Below the pieces are notes generated by a model that was given only the letters and a program-made list of their open reading frames with translations, was not told where the DNA came from and made no database searches. The position numbers and the translations under genes are program-made. Shown one piece after another: positions 36,227 through 45,025 of a stretch of 47,181 nt of DNA (position 1 is its first letter; each line of letters starts with the position of its first letter). This stretch comes from Prochlorococcus sp. AG-363-P15 (GTDB lineage Bacteria > Cyanobacteriota > Cyanobacteriia > PCC-6307 > Cyanobiaceae): NCBI GenBank assembly GCA_003278175.1, contig QCGF01000004.1:1-47181 (forward strand), given 5' to 3'.

Positions 36227-36458
36227 AAAACGGTATTGCATCTCACTGAACCAATCGATTAAATATTCATTATTTTCCTATTAGGACAAGCTTAAACCCA
36301 CTGCCATCATTTACATATGGAAGGTGGAGTCATTGCTTGGCCGCATAGCCAAAGCTATACCCAAGCGACTTACAGCTAAGAATTGCACTATCTAAGACAG
36401 GCCACTTTGCAATGCGGCCCGATGATTGTCTAGATTATGTATCTAAATAAATGAAATC

Positions 36459-36689
36459 ATGCCTGCGGCCAAGCTGACCATAGGGGAACTAGAGGCTGGC
36501 TATCCGCTTTATTGCAAAGCACTTAGACGCCTTCTTCAAGAAGGCCGAAGTGCAAAAGAGATACAGCGAACAGTTTGCTGGAGCCACTTAGAAACGTTAA
36601 ACAGATGCCTCCCAGGGCGCTACAAAGCCCCCTCATACCTCATGGTTCTAATAAAGAGGGATCTTGAACAACCAAAAGAAGAGGGTTGA
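36459..36689 (+). CDS. DUF3136-type small protein (76 aa)
   Basis: Function unknown. The sequence KLTIGELEAGYPLYCKALRRLL (residues 5-26) and WSHLETLNRCLPGRYKAPSYL (about 45-65) matches what I know of DUF3136, a family of short proteins found in picocyanobacteria. Predicted all-helical, cytosolic, with two Cys residues. ATG start. It faces the end of cbbX tail to tail with a 22-base gap, so it is not part of the carboxysome operon. Confidence 0.75.
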   Translation: MPAAKLTIGELEAGYPLYCKALRRLLQEGRSAKEIQRTVCWSHLETLNRCLPGRYKAPSYLMVLIKRDLEQPKEEG

Positions 36690-36711
36690 ATTTAAGGAAC
36701 TGCACAACAAA

Positions 36712-37620
36712 TCATTTATTTGCAGAATCCAACAAATTGTGCCCCTCAATCTCACCTTTAAAGACTCTACTGGCCTTGATATCAGCCTCCTCGATAGTCA
36801 TTAGATCCTTTCGATCTAGGATTTGACCTTTTCTTGAAAAAAGACGATTCGCTTGCCTTAATCTCATTCGATCAAGTGCATTTCTAATAGAGCGTGCATT
36901 GGCGAAAAATGGAAGGTTCCTACGACGCTCAATATATTCTTTAAAGCACTCAGAGGCTTTGGTGCTAAAAGAGTAATTCTGTTTTGATAGAAGTAATTCA
37001 GCAATCTGCATCAATTCATTATTTGAATAATCAGGAAAATCAATATGGTGAGCGACTCTTGAATAAAGGCCTGGATTCGAGAGATAAAATTTTTCCATTT
37101 CATCTTTATATCCAGCAAAGATCACTAGGAATCCATCTCTTTGCGTTTCCATTCCTTGTAAAAGGATTTCAATAGCCTCAGCCCCATAATCCCTTTCATT
37201 CCCAGAGTTATAGAGGTAATAAGCCTCATCAATAAAAAGCACACCTCCCTGCGCTCGTTTGATAACTTCTTTTGTCTTTGGTGCAGTATGTCCAACGTAC
37301 TGACCAACAAGGTCATCTCTAGTAACAGTTACAACATGTCCCTTTCTTAAATAACCAAGCCTATGAAGTATCTGTGAAATCTTTTTTGCAACTGTTGTTT
37401 TACCTGTACCTGGCCGACCAGTAAATGACATGTGTAGAACTGGTTTTGTAGTTGCAAGCTCTAAATTCTGTCTAACTCGTTCAACAAGTAACAAAGCCGC
37501 GATCTCTTTGATTCTTGTCTTGACTGGTTTCAACCCAACCAGCTCAAGATCTAGCTGCTGAAGCACATCGGCGACGCCAGAATCGACATATTCAGCAGAT
37601 AAATCAATCGGCAAGTTCAT
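36712..37620 (-). CDS. cbbX: RuBisCO activase CbbX (AAA+)
   Basis: Hexameric AAA+ remodeller that frees inhibited RuBisCO active sites of sugar phosphates. 302 residues. It has an N-terminal helical part ([20 protein letters not shown]), Walker A GRPGTGKT (68-75), Walker [13 protein letters not shown] (125-136), a pore-loop region around [13 protein letters not shown] and sensor regions [10 protein letters not shown] and SRVAHHIDF. It ends the carboxysome run: its ATG overlaps the end of the acRAF gene by 17 bases. cbbX is typical of form I red-type RuBisCO systems and also occurs with form IA alpha-carboxysomes. Confidence 0.9.
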   Translation of the reverse strand: MNLPIDLSAEYVDSGVADVLQQLDLELVGLKPVKTRIKEIAALLLVERVRQNLELATTKPVLHMSFTGRPGTGKTTVAKKISQILHRLGYLRKGHVVTVTRDDLVGQYVGHTAPKTKEVIKRAQGGVLFIDEAYYLYNSGNERDYGAEAIEILLQGMETQRDGFLVIFAGYKDEMEKFYLSNPGLYSRVAHHIDFPDYSNNELMQIAELLLSKQNYSFSTKASECFKEYIERRRNLPFFANARSIRNALDRMRLRQANRLFSRKGQILDRKDLMTIEEADIKASRVFKGEIEGHNLLDSANK

Positions 37621-37855
37621 CTATCCGAGCTGCGAATTTTTTTTCAACATCTGTAACCTGAGCACCTTCCTCATCACTTTGTGGGCGCAGGGTGATGTTT
37701 ACATAAGTTTTCCCAAAACTTATGTCTGGAAAAATCTTCTTTGATTCACTGAGTGCTCCAAGTCGTTCTAAAAAATCTCTAGTTAACTCATATGTTTGAA
37801 ACTCGAATCGCCTCTCAAGGCGATTCGGGCGTCTTCGTGTTTCCCATGCATCCAT
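37604..37855 (-). CDS. acRAF: Alpha-carboxysome RuBisCO assembly factor (pterin dehydratase-like)
   Basis: Small protein related in fold to pterin-4a-carbinolamine dehydratase that helps form IA RuBisCO assemble. ATG start at 37855 gives 83 residues; a TTG lies one codon upstream. It begins [20 protein letters not shown], then [13 protein letters not shown] (helix), [12 protein letters not shown] (strand) and a C-terminal acidic helix. The two active-site His residues of true dehydratases (the HHP-type motif) are absent: the segment [11 protein letters not shown] takes their place. This supports a chaperone rather than an enzyme. It overlaps cbbX by 17 bases. Confidence 0.85.
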   Translation of the reverse strand: MDAWETRRRPNRLERRFEFQTYELTRDFLERLGALSESKKIFPDISFGKTYVNITLRPQSDEEGAQVTDVEKKFAARIDELAD

Positions 37856-37940
37856 CAAAAATTTTCTTGTTTATCTGATGAACTTATAGCAAAAACAACA
37901 AGTATCATCTCTCGATGTTAAACCAACTAAAAAACAAAAC

Positions 37941-38492
37941 CTAATATCGACGCTTTGCACCACTTGTAACTAAGACAGGCTCAACCTCTTTATCAGGCCT
38001 GGCAATGATATGAGCTGCTACAAGTCCATCACCTACACGCTCACAAGCATCAGCACCTGCACGAACTGAGGCGTTCACTGCTCCTGTTTCACCTCTTACC
38101 ATCACAGTTACATAACCACCACCAACGTACTCTCTTGAAACAAGAGTGACTTCAGCAGCTTTTGTCATCGCATCAGCCGCCTCTATGGCTGGAACCATCC
38201 CACGAGTTTCGATCATTCCAAGAGCGATTCCTTGATTAGCAGAAAAAGATTCTTTAAGAGAAGGTGTTTTTGCGTCTCTATTAGATGCCCCACCCTTGCT
38301 ATTAGAGGGTTTACTCGAAAGTGATCTAGAGCCACCCTTGGCTACTGAACTGCTACTTGTTTTAACTGAACCACTTTGATTAGTTTTTTCTCCCTTAACA
38401 GAGCCTGAGACATTTTTTTTGGTATTAACAACTGGAGATACATCAACCGTTTGATCAGAAGCTTTAGGAGAAGAGGCCGATGAGTTAGTCAT
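37941..38492 (-). CDS. csoS1E: Carboxysome shell BMC protein with N-terminal extension (CsoS1E)
   Basis: 183 residues from ATG 38492; a TTG lies 3 codons upstream. Residues 1-88 form a low-complexity, basic Ser/Lys/Gly/Asn-rich tail with the unit SGSVK twice (in NVSGSVKGEK and NQSGSVKTSS). Residues 90-183 are a BMC domain almost identical to CsoS1: GIALGMIETRGMVPAIEAAD, then VSREYVGGGYVTVMVRGETG and AHIIARPDKEVEPVL. Plain CsoS1 is about 103 residues. CsoS1E-type proteins are reported from some cyanobacteria only. It is last of the shell genes, 45 bases after csoS4B and 85 before acRAF. The tail may reach into the lumen or bind RuBisCO, CsoS2 or nucleic acid (inference). Confidence 0.88.
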   Translation of the reverse strand: MTNSSASSPKASDQTVDVSPVVNTKKNVSGSVKGEKTNQSGSVKTSSSSVAKGGSRSLSSKPSNSKGGASNRDAKTPSLKESFSANQGIALGMIETRGMVPAIEAADAMTKAAEVTLVSREYVGGGYVTVMVRGETGAVNASVRAGADACERVGDGLVAAHIIARPDKEVEPVLVTSGAKRRY

Positions 38493-38537
38493 GAGAATCA
38501 AGTAATGAAGAAAAAGAAAGCAATCCGATCAAAAAAC

Positions 38538-38789
38538 TTATCCATCGGGCGACCAATAATCAATAATTCCTCCAATAGTCAGATCTGTTTGTGTATTTGG
38601 ATCAGGGCAAGCAAATCTTGCAGCAGAACCACTAGCGGTAAAGACCCAGTTACCTTCTCGAGCACCAACAGGATCTACCGCAACAAGTTGTTTACCGCTG
38701 TTATTTCTAAGTATGCGGAGATGCATATGTCCTAAGCCCTCAACTCTTTGAGTGCAAACTAATCTGCCCATAACTTGCATAATTTCCAC
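38538..38789 (-). CDS. csoS4B: Carboxysome shell vertex protein CsoS4B
   Basis: Pentameric BMV-fold protein that closes the icosahedral vertices of the shell. 83 residues: MGRLVCTQRVEGLGHMHLRI (7-26), VAVDPVGAREGNWVF and the end DLTIGGIIDYWSPDG. The start is GTG at 38789, sharing a base with the TAG stop of csoS4A (TAGTG); an ATG lies 3 codons later. The one-base overlap couples its translation to csoS4A. Confidence 0.95.
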   Translation of the reverse strand: MEIMQVMGRLVCTQRVEGLGHMHLRILRNNSGKQLVAVDPVGAREGNWVFTASGSAARFACPDPNTQTDLTIGGIIDYWSPDG

Positions 38790-39064
38790 TAGCCGGATCC
38801 TCCTTGTGAAGCCTTAGGCGCGTCAGGATCCCAATGGTCAATGATTCCAACGATAGTCAGGTCACTTGGATATGACTTACTACCAGCAGCCTCTCTGGCA
38901 GCCGAGCTGCCAACACAAATAACCCAATCATCTGGCTTACATCCAACTGCGTCTACAGCAACTTTCTTCGAGCTGCCATCAAGGACAACCTGAAGATGTT
39001 TATGTTCAAAACCTGGGATTCTATTAGTGGAAACAAGCGGCTTGAGAACCTTACAAATCAACAT
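38789..39064 (-). CDS. csoS4A: Carboxysome shell vertex protein CsoS4A
   Basis: Pentameric shell vertex protein. I chose ATG 39064, giving MLICKVLKPLVSTNR and 91 residues; an upstream start at 39094 would lie within csoSCA. It shows the BMV core: KPLVSTNRIPGFEHKHLQVV, VDAVGCKPDDWVICVGSSAAREA and DLTIVGIIDHWDP. The TGA of csoSCA is one base before this ATG, and its own TAG overlaps the GTG of csoS4B. The csoSCA-csoS4A-csoS4B set is translationally coupled. Confidence 0.95.
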   Translation of the reverse strand: MLICKVLKPLVSTNRIPGFEHKHLQVVLDGSSKKVAVDAVGCKPDDWVICVGSSAAREAAGSKSYPSDLTIVGIIDHWDPDAPKASQGGSG

Positions 39065-39065
39065 G

Positions 39066-40601
39066 TCAATGAGCCTCCTGAAGTGCAGGTTCAACCGAAG
39101 ACCCTACAACTTCGGCTGAAGTTTTTTGATCCCGGTCTCGAATAGTTAGGAAAGTATGTAGCAACCCATCGCCTACCAGGTCTCGATAACGTGATGCAAT
39201 TGCACTATTTACTCTTCGACAATCTGCTATTGCTCGTTCCCTTGCACCAGGCACAGTTCCTGAATAGTCAAAGCGAATAACGATAGGAATGGGAAGATCG
39301 CGAGAAACATTGAGACCTTTGAAGATCTTTACCCCAACATCTAGGTCAGGTGCTCCCTCCTCAACAGTATCCAAATGAGAAAAATAAGTCAGGTTTCGAA
39401 GATGAACTTCCTTAAAACCTATTCCTACCCCAATAAACCGTTCGGCATGGCCGGCATCTGGGTAAGTACCTCCATGACGCTGGAGGACATAATCAATTTG
39501 GGAGAAATTATTTGCGATCAATCGTGAAATAAATGAAACCATTCCTGGATCTGGCATACCAGGAGCTCCGGCCTGAACCTGAGCTGAAATCTCTTGAAGT
39601 GCCTGATCGGCCGATAGGGGTTTAGTTTTTTGATAAATATCTAAAGCAGAAACCCAATTCTCTAGAGAAATTCTGCCATCAGCAGAAGGGACATGTACAC
39701 GTATTGAATCTGTGTCTGTATCAAGACCGATCAGCAAAAGATCAACTGATGCTCCACAACAAAAGCTTTTCTCTACTGCTTCACGAAAATCAAGCAATCT
39801 TTTATAGCCGGCAGATGCAGCAATTGAGTCATCACTTCCATGCGCAGCACAACCCTGATGAGAAGGGTCAACAGAGCTAAAGTGATAGGTAACTACTTTC
39901 AAATAACGACTTGCTTCGTCCGGAAGAGCAGGAGATGTTTCTCTGTAACGTCTATGTTCAGTCTTTATCCATCTGTTAACAGTATTCTCAATATCAAAAA
40001 GAGCTCCTGCATGAGAGCGGCGCCGAACAGAGCTAAAAGGTATCCGTAATGCATAAGCAATTGAATGTGCAAGCCGTCCATCAGAACAAGGAGTTATATC
40101 CAGAAGATGGAAGCCGCATTCAGCCAAGAATGATTGAAAAGTTTTTGCTTGACTAGTTTGTTCAGAACCTCTTAAGGGATCCGAAGCAAAAAACTGATCG
40201 CTAACCTCTTGATGAGATTGAAAAACACACCAAGCAAATAAGGCCCGCATATCCAGGGGCCTTACCCAGGCCTTGACAAGTAAATGATCAGGGAGCAAAA
40301 AGCCCAGTTCCGAAAGACTTAACTGTTGCGCAAGAGCAACAAAATCCTGTTCATGTTGTAGAGCAGAAATTCTCTTTAAAAAAGGAACAATCCGATCAAA
40401 CTTTTCTTTTATCTCTGACTCATAAGCCTGTAGATAATCATTGGCTAATACGTCTGTAAGTGGGTGAGATCTATTTGGACTTGAAGCAAGGTTTTCAAGA
40501 GAACTCTTACTCTTAGGGTCTTCCACTGAAATGTGTCTCTTACGAGGTGCTGTAGGACCACGTAAGAGCTCAGTCTTTCTGGCCAAACTACGATAGGCCA
40601 T
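39066..40601 (-). CDS. csoSCA: Carboxysomal carbonic anhydrase CsoSCA (CsoS3)
   Basis: Beta-class-derived, zinc-dependent carbonic anhydrase inside the shell that turns bicarbonate into CO2 for RuBisCO. 511 residues. The catalytic site is visible: Cys172-Ser-Asp174-Gly-Arg176 (PCSDGRLAH), His240 in TYHFSSVDPS and Cys251 in HQGCAAHGS, spaced as in the Halothiobacillus enzyme (Cys173, Asp175, Arg177, His242, Cys253). A Ser/Arg/Lys-rich N-terminus (1-45) is probably disordered and used for cargo recruitment. The C-terminal third is the catalytically dead repeat. It starts 7 bases after csoS2. Confidence 0.97.
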   Translation of the reverse strand: MAYRSLARKTELLRGPTAPRKRHISVEDPKSKSSLENLASSPNRSHPLTDVLANDYLQAYESEIKEKFDRIVPFLKRISALQHEQDFVALAQQLSLSELGFLLPDHLLVKAWVRPLDMRALFAWCVFQSHQEVSDQFFASDPLRGSEQTSQAKTFQSFLAECGFHLLDITPCSDGRLAHSIAYALRIPFSSVRRRSHAGALFDIENTVNRWIKTEHRRYRETSPALPDEASRYLKVVTYHFSSVDPSHQGCAAHGSDDSIAASAGYKRLLDFREAVEKSFCCGASVDLLLIGLDTDTDSIRVHVPSADGRISLENWVSALDIYQKTKPLSADQALQEISAQVQAGAPGMPDPGMVSFISRLIANNFSQIDYVLQRHGGTYPDAGHAERFIGVGIGFKEVHLRNLTYFSHLDTVEEGAPDLDVGVKIFKGLNVSRDLPIPIVIRFDYSGTVPGARERAIADCRRVNSAIASRYRDLVGDGLLHTFLTIRDRDQKTSAEVVGSSVEPALQEAH

Positions 40602-40608
40602 TTATATA

Positions 40609-42993
40609 TCAGCCTCTAGCTCCACCAGAGAAAGTCACTAATTGACCCTCTCGAGTGTTTCCACTTGCACCTGTTATAAGAAAATCAGGCTTTGCAAGCT
40701 CTTCATTGCGCTTGGAATCAAAAGCTGGCATGGCACTCATTGGTCCAGGTTTTGAAGGATTGCGTCTACGAGCAGAGACACCTTCAGTACCAGTAACACT
40801 TTCGCCTCTTTCCCAATCATCACCAGTGATGTTTAAACCTGATGATTGACCTTCGCCAGTTATTCGTGAAACAGGACGGGAAGGTTCTTGTTGAGTAGCC
40901 AACTCTTCTGAAGCAGGTGAGCTTAATTGGCGAGGTTTACTGTCAAAGCGAAATTGCTCGGTACCAGTAACCTTTTCGGGTGCCATATCGAATGGTCCTG
41001 TAATCCTTGAACCATTTTCATAACTCGTTCCTGTAACCCCGGATACCTGTTCCCGTGCAACCTGTGCAGCTCTTGCTGGGGACTGAACAGTGAATTGACT
41101 TCCCGGTCCAGAATTTGATTCATTTAGATAATTATCACTACCTATTGGAGCTTTAGAGCCACATGCTTCAACCAGCTGATCGCCTCCCACATAAGGAGTG
41201 CCCGTCAAAGATTCACAAGCACCTTTTTGAGCCCCAGTCATAACACCACCAACCCCAGGCTGTTGACCCGTAAGCAAAGCCCCAGGAGTACCTATTCTCC
41301 TCGCAGTACGTTGTTGAATAATCTCTACAGAAGAAGCCTCACACCATTGTCCGGCCTGTTCAAAGCCAGCATATGGGGTCCCGGTTACTGCTTTACAAGT
41401 GCCAGGCTCATCTCCTGTAACAAGCTTAGAGCGGCCTGTCATTGTGCCACTAACTGCTTGAGCGTTATTGGTTTGACTAAGACCCACTTTGGCAGCTTCT
41501 GAATCAGGTCTCCCACCACAAAATGAATCATATTGTTGAGTGCCTACATATTCATCACCAGTAACACGCTTACAGCTACCTGGTTCATTACCTGTAACTA
41601 ACTCTGCACGAGCGACATTAGTTCCAGTTATACCAGAACCACGCAGGGTATTAAAAGAGCCAACTTTTTCTGCTGGCCTACCATCTGGTAGAGGGTCAGA
41701 CCCTAAATACTGATCACCTGTAAGACCCTTCTGAGCTCCAGCCTCATTTCCAGTTACATTGGCTGTACGGCCAACCATTGTTCCACTAACTTTTCTACCA
41801 TCCAAGGTGAGACTCTTCCCAACTTTTCTAGGTGAAGCTTGGCCCCCTCCACAATATTCCTGAGATTGATTTGCGGATATATATTCTGTGCCTGTCAAAG
41901 ATTTACAAGTGCCAGGCTCATCTCCAGTAACTTTTTTTGAACGGCCTACCTCATTTCCTGTAACTATATTTCCATGAGTGGTATTGGTAACTCCAACCTT
42001 ATTTGGTTGGCTAGGAGAAGGTGACGTCTGACAGAAAGTTTCAAACACTTCTGAGCCTAAATACTGTGTCCCAGTCACTGATCGGCATGTACTAGCCTCA
42101 TTACCAGTAGTCTTTGAAGACCTATTAGCTTGAGTGCCAGTCACAAGTTGTCCAGAGATAGTCTCACTTGATCCAACTTTCCAATGTGCATCTTGAGCTG
42201 CTGCTAGTGCCTTCTTAGAACCATTTCGATTGGGCCCACATGGGCGGCATACACCCGACCTTTGCGTACCACTAGCGCCACTCTTACTACGAAGCTCCCG
42301 GACTCTCTGAGACAATTCCCTACTGGTCAACTCAGGGTCGCCTTGTCTGGCAACTGAAGCAGCAGAGGTTGGTTGTTTTCCAGCAGTTTTGCCATGTTTA
42401 GACTGGGCTTCACGACGAGCAAGTACAAGTGCTCTACTGGAATTTTGTATGGCTCGGCGCTTTGTAGAAGAACGACGAGTGCCATTCCTTGAGGCAAGAT
42501 CAACAACCTTATTTGAGCTACTTAAAGGCTTTGCTGAGTTAGGAGTTTCAAAATCTCGCTCTTTACATTCATCACAACAATATTTTGTTGGGGTAGATGT
42601 TGCCAAAGTTGCTTGAACTGATTTGTTTGAAAGGTCTCCACGAGTCCTATCTTTGCTTGTATCTGCTGTCTTACCTCTTCGAGAAAGAGCTTCACGACGG
42701 GCTAACACCAATTCGCGACTAGGTTGGCTAACACGCCTAATGTTTCTGCTAGAAGCTTGGTTTGACGAAGAGATACCTGAATCAAGTTGAATCGTAGGGG
42801 TACTAGTAGTAGCCATTTTAGATCTTGTCTTCCTAGGCTTTACTAATTCTGTTTCTGTTCTGGCAAAGCGAGAATCCTCAGCAGTACGGACTCTATTTTC
42901 TTTGGAGCCGTTTGCTACAACAGCCTTCTTGCCGCCTTGACTAAGAGCCTTTCGGCGCTCAAGTACTAGCTCACGACTGGTTTGTTTTGCCAT
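40609..42993 (-). CDS. csoS2: Carboxysome assembly scaffold CsoS2
   Basis: Disordered 794-residue scaffold linking RuBisCO to the shell. The N-domain (1-255) has four RuBisCO-binding repeats (SRELVLERRKAL at 6-17, SRELVLARREAL at 92-103, SRALVLARREAQ at 186-197, SRELSQRVRELR at 224-235). A CxxC-like cluster, YCCDEC, lies at 138-143. The middle (about 270-620) has five clear repeats starting KVG..T (272, 332, 390, 443, 502) and a degenerate sixth, each with VTGT/VTGDE and a YxG..xxxC end. The C-domain (620-794) has ITG/VTG motifs and ends FSGGARG. An A7 run at 41932-41938 is a possible frameshift site. Confidence 0.97.
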   Translation of the reverse strand: MAKQTSRELVLERRKALSQGGKKAVVANGSKENRVRTAEDSRFARTETELVKPRKTRSKMATTSTPTIQLDSGISSSNQASSRNIRRVSQPSRELVLARREALSRRGKTADTSKDRTRGDLSNKSVQATLATSTPTKYCCDECKERDFETPNSAKPLSSSNKVVDLASRNGTRRSSTKRRAIQNSSRALVLARREAQSKHGKTAGKQPTSAASVARQGDPELTSRELSQRVRELRSKSGASGTQRSGVCRPCGPNRNGSKKALAAAQDAHWKVGSSETISGQLVTGTQANRSSKTTGNEASTCRSVTGTQYLGSEVFETFCQTSPSPSQPNKVGVTNTTHGNIVTGNEVGRSKKVTGDEPGTCKSLTGTEYISANQSQEYCGGGQASPRKVGKSLTLDGRKVSGTMVGRTANVTGNEAGAQKGLTGDQYLGSDPLPDGRPAEKVGSFNTLRGSGITGTNVARAELVTGNEPGSCKRVTGDEYVGTQQYDSFCGGRPDSEAAKVGLSQTNNAQAVSGTMTGRSKLVTGDEPGTCKAVTGTPYAGFEQAGQWCEASSVEIIQQRTARRIGTPGALLTGQQPGVGGVMTGAQKGACESLTGTPYVGGDQLVEACGSKAPIGSDNYLNESNSGPGSQFTVQSPARAAQVAREQVSGVTGTSYENGSRITGPFDMAPEKVTGTEQFRFDSKPRQLSSPASEELATQQEPSRPVSRITGEGQSSGLNITGDDWERGESVTGTEGVSARRRNPSKPGPMSAMPAFDSKRNEELAKPDFLITGASGNTREGQLVTFSGGARG

Positions 42994-43051
42994 GTCTGCC
43001 CAATAGAAACGTCGTAATTCGAGAAGAGATCAATCTCCCCAATAGAAACTA

Positions 43052-43081
43052 AATAGCCTCGAAAATAATCTCGAGGCTATT
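43052..43081 (-). promoter_or_regulatory. Intercistronic hairpin cbbS/csoS2
   Basis: AATAGCCTCGA (43052-43062) pairs perfectly with TCGAGGCTATT (43071-43081), an 11-bp stem with an 8-base loop. It lies 14 bases after the cbbS stop within the 102-base gap before csoS2. No U run follows on the minus strand, so it is more likely an RNA-stabilising, processing or attenuating element than a full terminator. Confidence 0.8.
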
Positions 43082-43095
43082 AACCAAATCGCTGA

Positions 43096-43437
43096 TCAGC
43101 GACCTTCGAAAACTACAAAGCAAGTGCCTTGACTTTGTGTATACGCGTCGTAACCGACGATTCTCACATGGTGATCAGGGTAAGCACGATGACATGCCTC
43201 GAGCTCACTAACAACCACATTCAAATCTTTCTCGCCAAAGAAAGGTAACTTCCAATAAGACCAATAGGTCTGCATGGAACCACTTGGATGAACGTGCTCA
43301 ATTACTGGGCTCCAACCCTGGGCAATAATGTAAGCAATTTGATCATAAATTTCATCCTGGGACATCGGCGGTAAGAAGCCGAATGTTTCCAGGGTGGCGA
43401 CTGTTTGATAGTCACCAACTGTGCTCTGGAAAGGCAT
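43096..43437 (-). CDS. cbbS: RuBisCO small subunit, form IA
   Basis: Caps the L8S8 enzyme and takes part in CsoS2 binding. 113 residues: MPFQSTVGDYQTVATLETFGFLPPMSQDEI (start split here only for description), then QIAYIIAQGWSPVIEHVHPS, the SYWKLPFFGEKD region, and HVRIVGYDAYTQSQGTCFVVF at the C-terminus. Length and motifs are normal for marine cyanobacterial and proteobacterial form IA. ATG start. It lies 104 bases after cbbL, with a perfect hairpin in the gap. Confidence 0.98.
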   Translation of the reverse strand: MPFQSTVGDYQTVATLETFGFLPPMSQDEIYDQIAYIIAQGWSPVIEHVHPSGSMQTYWSYWKLPFFGEKDLNVVVSELEACHRAYPDHHVRIVGYDAYTQSQGTCFVVFEGR

Positions 43438-43513
43438 GGTGAACAGTTAATTAGGGATGTTTTATTGCCGATAGTGATTTATCGACTTATGAAGATTGAG
43501 ATAAGTAAGAAGT

Positions 43514-43534
43514 GAGGAGACATTGTGTCTCCTC
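43514..43534 (-). promoter_or_regulatory. Intercistronic hairpin cbbL/cbbS
   Basis: GAGGAGACA (43514-43522) pairs perfectly with TGTCTCCTC (43526-43534), a 9-bp GC-rich stem around a 3-base loop. It begins 7 bases after the cbbL stop. The following minus-strand bases are ACTTCTTACTT, a weak U tract. It could protect the 3' end of the cbbL message or partly terminate before cbbS. Confidence 0.8.
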
Positions 43535-43541
43535 CTCTTCA

Positions 43542-44954
43542 CTACTGAACGTCAAGCTTGTCAACTGTGTCGAACTCGAACTTGATCTCCTTCCAGGTCT
43601 CAAGTGCAATGGCCAACTCAGGACTGTGCTTAGCTGCTTCCATAAGGATGTCGCGACTTTCCTTCTCAATCTCTCTACCTGCATTGCGTGCTTTAACACA
43701 GGCTTCAAGGGCTACACGGTTAGCAGCTGCACCAGCAGCTGAGCCCCATGGGTGACCATGAGTACCACCACCAAACTGAAGGCAAGAATCGTCTCCAAAA
43801 ATCGCCAACAAAGCTGGCATGTGCCATACATGAATACCACCTGAGGCAACTGCAAAGACACCAGGCATAGATCCCCAATCCTGATCGAAGAAGTTACCGC
43901 GGGTGCGATCTTCAGGGACAAAGGATTCACGAAGGTTGTCGATATAACCAAGAGTGGTTTGACGGTCACCTTCTAGCTTTCCAACCACAGTTCCAGTATG
44001 GAGTTGATCTCCACCTGATAGACGTAAACACTTGGCAAGCACACGGAAGTGAATGCCGTGTTTTGGATGACGGTCAATAACCGCATGCATTGCACGGTGG
44101 ATGTGCAGAAGCATTCCGTTATTACGACACCAATTAGCTAAACCAGTATTCGCAGTAAAACCACCTGTGATGTAATCATGCATGATGATTGGCATATCGA
44201 GCTCTTTGGCGAACTCAGCACGCGCATACATCTCTTCAGGTGTTGTTGCAGTGCAATTAAGATAGTGACCCTTAACCTCACCAGTTTCTTGCTGAGCAAG
44301 CTTTACGGCTTCAGCAACAAATTCAAAACGTTCTCTCCAACGCTGAAAAGGCTGAGAGTTGATATTCTCGTCATCCTTTGTGAGGTCAAGACCACCACGG
44401 AGACATTCATAAACAACTCGACCGTAATTCTTTCCAGAAAGACCAAGTTTTGGCTTAATGGTGCAACCAAGCAAAGGACGGCCGTACTTGTTTAAACGGT
44501 CACGTTCAACCTGAATACCACTTGGAGGGCCACCACAGGTCTTAATGAAGGCCATTGGGAAGCGAATGTCTTCCAAACGCAAATGGCGCAAAGCCTTGAA
44601 TCCAAAAACGTTACCAACCAAAGAAGTCAGCACGTTTGTGATAGATCCTTCCTCGAAAAGATCAAGTGGATAGGCAATAAACGCATAGAAAGATTCCTTA
44701 TCGCCAGGAACGTCTTCAATGCGATAGCAGCGACCTTTGTAAAACTCAAGGTCAGTTAGCAACTCAGACCAAACTGTGGACCAAGTGCCTGTAGATGATT
44801 CAGCGGCCACAGCAGCAGCTACTTCTTCTCTTGGTACACCTTCTTGCCCAGTGCACTTGAAACATGCCAAAAGGTCGGTGTCTAGGGGCACATAGTCGGG
44901 AGTCCAGTAGGTATCTCTGTACTCCTTAACCCCTGCGTCGTACTTCTTGCTCAT
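43542..44954 (-). CDS. cbbL: RuBisCO large subunit, form IA
   Basis: Catalytic subunit of ribulose bisphosphate carboxylase; packaged in the carboxysome. 470 residues. The carbamylated Lys is Lys193 in [11 protein letters not shown] (spinach Lys201), the catalytic Lys lies in [11 protein letters not shown], and loop 6 is [12 protein letters not shown] with the moving-loop region around it. The N-terminus [20 protein letters not shown] is the form IA type. ATG start. Flanking hairpins sit on both sides (44996-45015 and 43514-43534). Symbol rbcL is also used. Confidence 0.99.
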   Translation of the reverse strand: MSKKYDAGVKEYRDTYWTPDYVPLDTDLLACFKCTGQEGVPREEVAAAVAAESSTGTWSTVWSELLTDLEFYKGRCYRIEDVPGDKESFYAFIAYPLDLFEEGSITNVLTSLVGNVFGFKALRHLRLEDIRFPMAFIKTCGGPPSGIQVERDRLNKYGRPLLGCTIKPKLGLSGKNYGRVVYECLRGGLDLTKDDENINSQPFQRWRERFEFVAEAVKLAQQETGEVKGHYLNCTATTPEEMYARAEFAKELDMPIIMHDYITGGFTANTGLANWCRNNGMLLHIHRAMHAVIDRHPKHGIHFRVLAKCLRLSGGDQLHTGTVVGKLEGDRQTTLGYIDNLRESFVPEDRTRGNFFDQDWGSMPGVFAVASGGIHVWHMPALLAIFGDDSCLQFGGGTHGHPWGSAAGAAANRVALEACVKARNAGREIEKESRDILMEAAKHSPELAIALETWKEIKFEFDTVDKLDVQ

Positions 44955-44995
44955 TAGAAAACTCCTTTAAGTCGTTATTTAAGGTTGAGATTTAG

Positions 44996-45015
44996 AGGTC
45001 CTTCTCAAAGGACCT
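44996..45015 (-). promoter_or_regulatory. Intercistronic hairpin csoS1/cbbL
   Basis: AGGTCCTT (44996-45003) pairs perfectly with AAGGACCT (45008-45015), an 8-bp stem with a 4-base loop, starting 10 bases after the csoS1 stop in the 71-base gap before cbbL. No U run follows. Together with the next two gaps it forms a regular series of hairpins. Confidence 0.75.
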
Positions 45016-45025
45016 GCATTACGTC

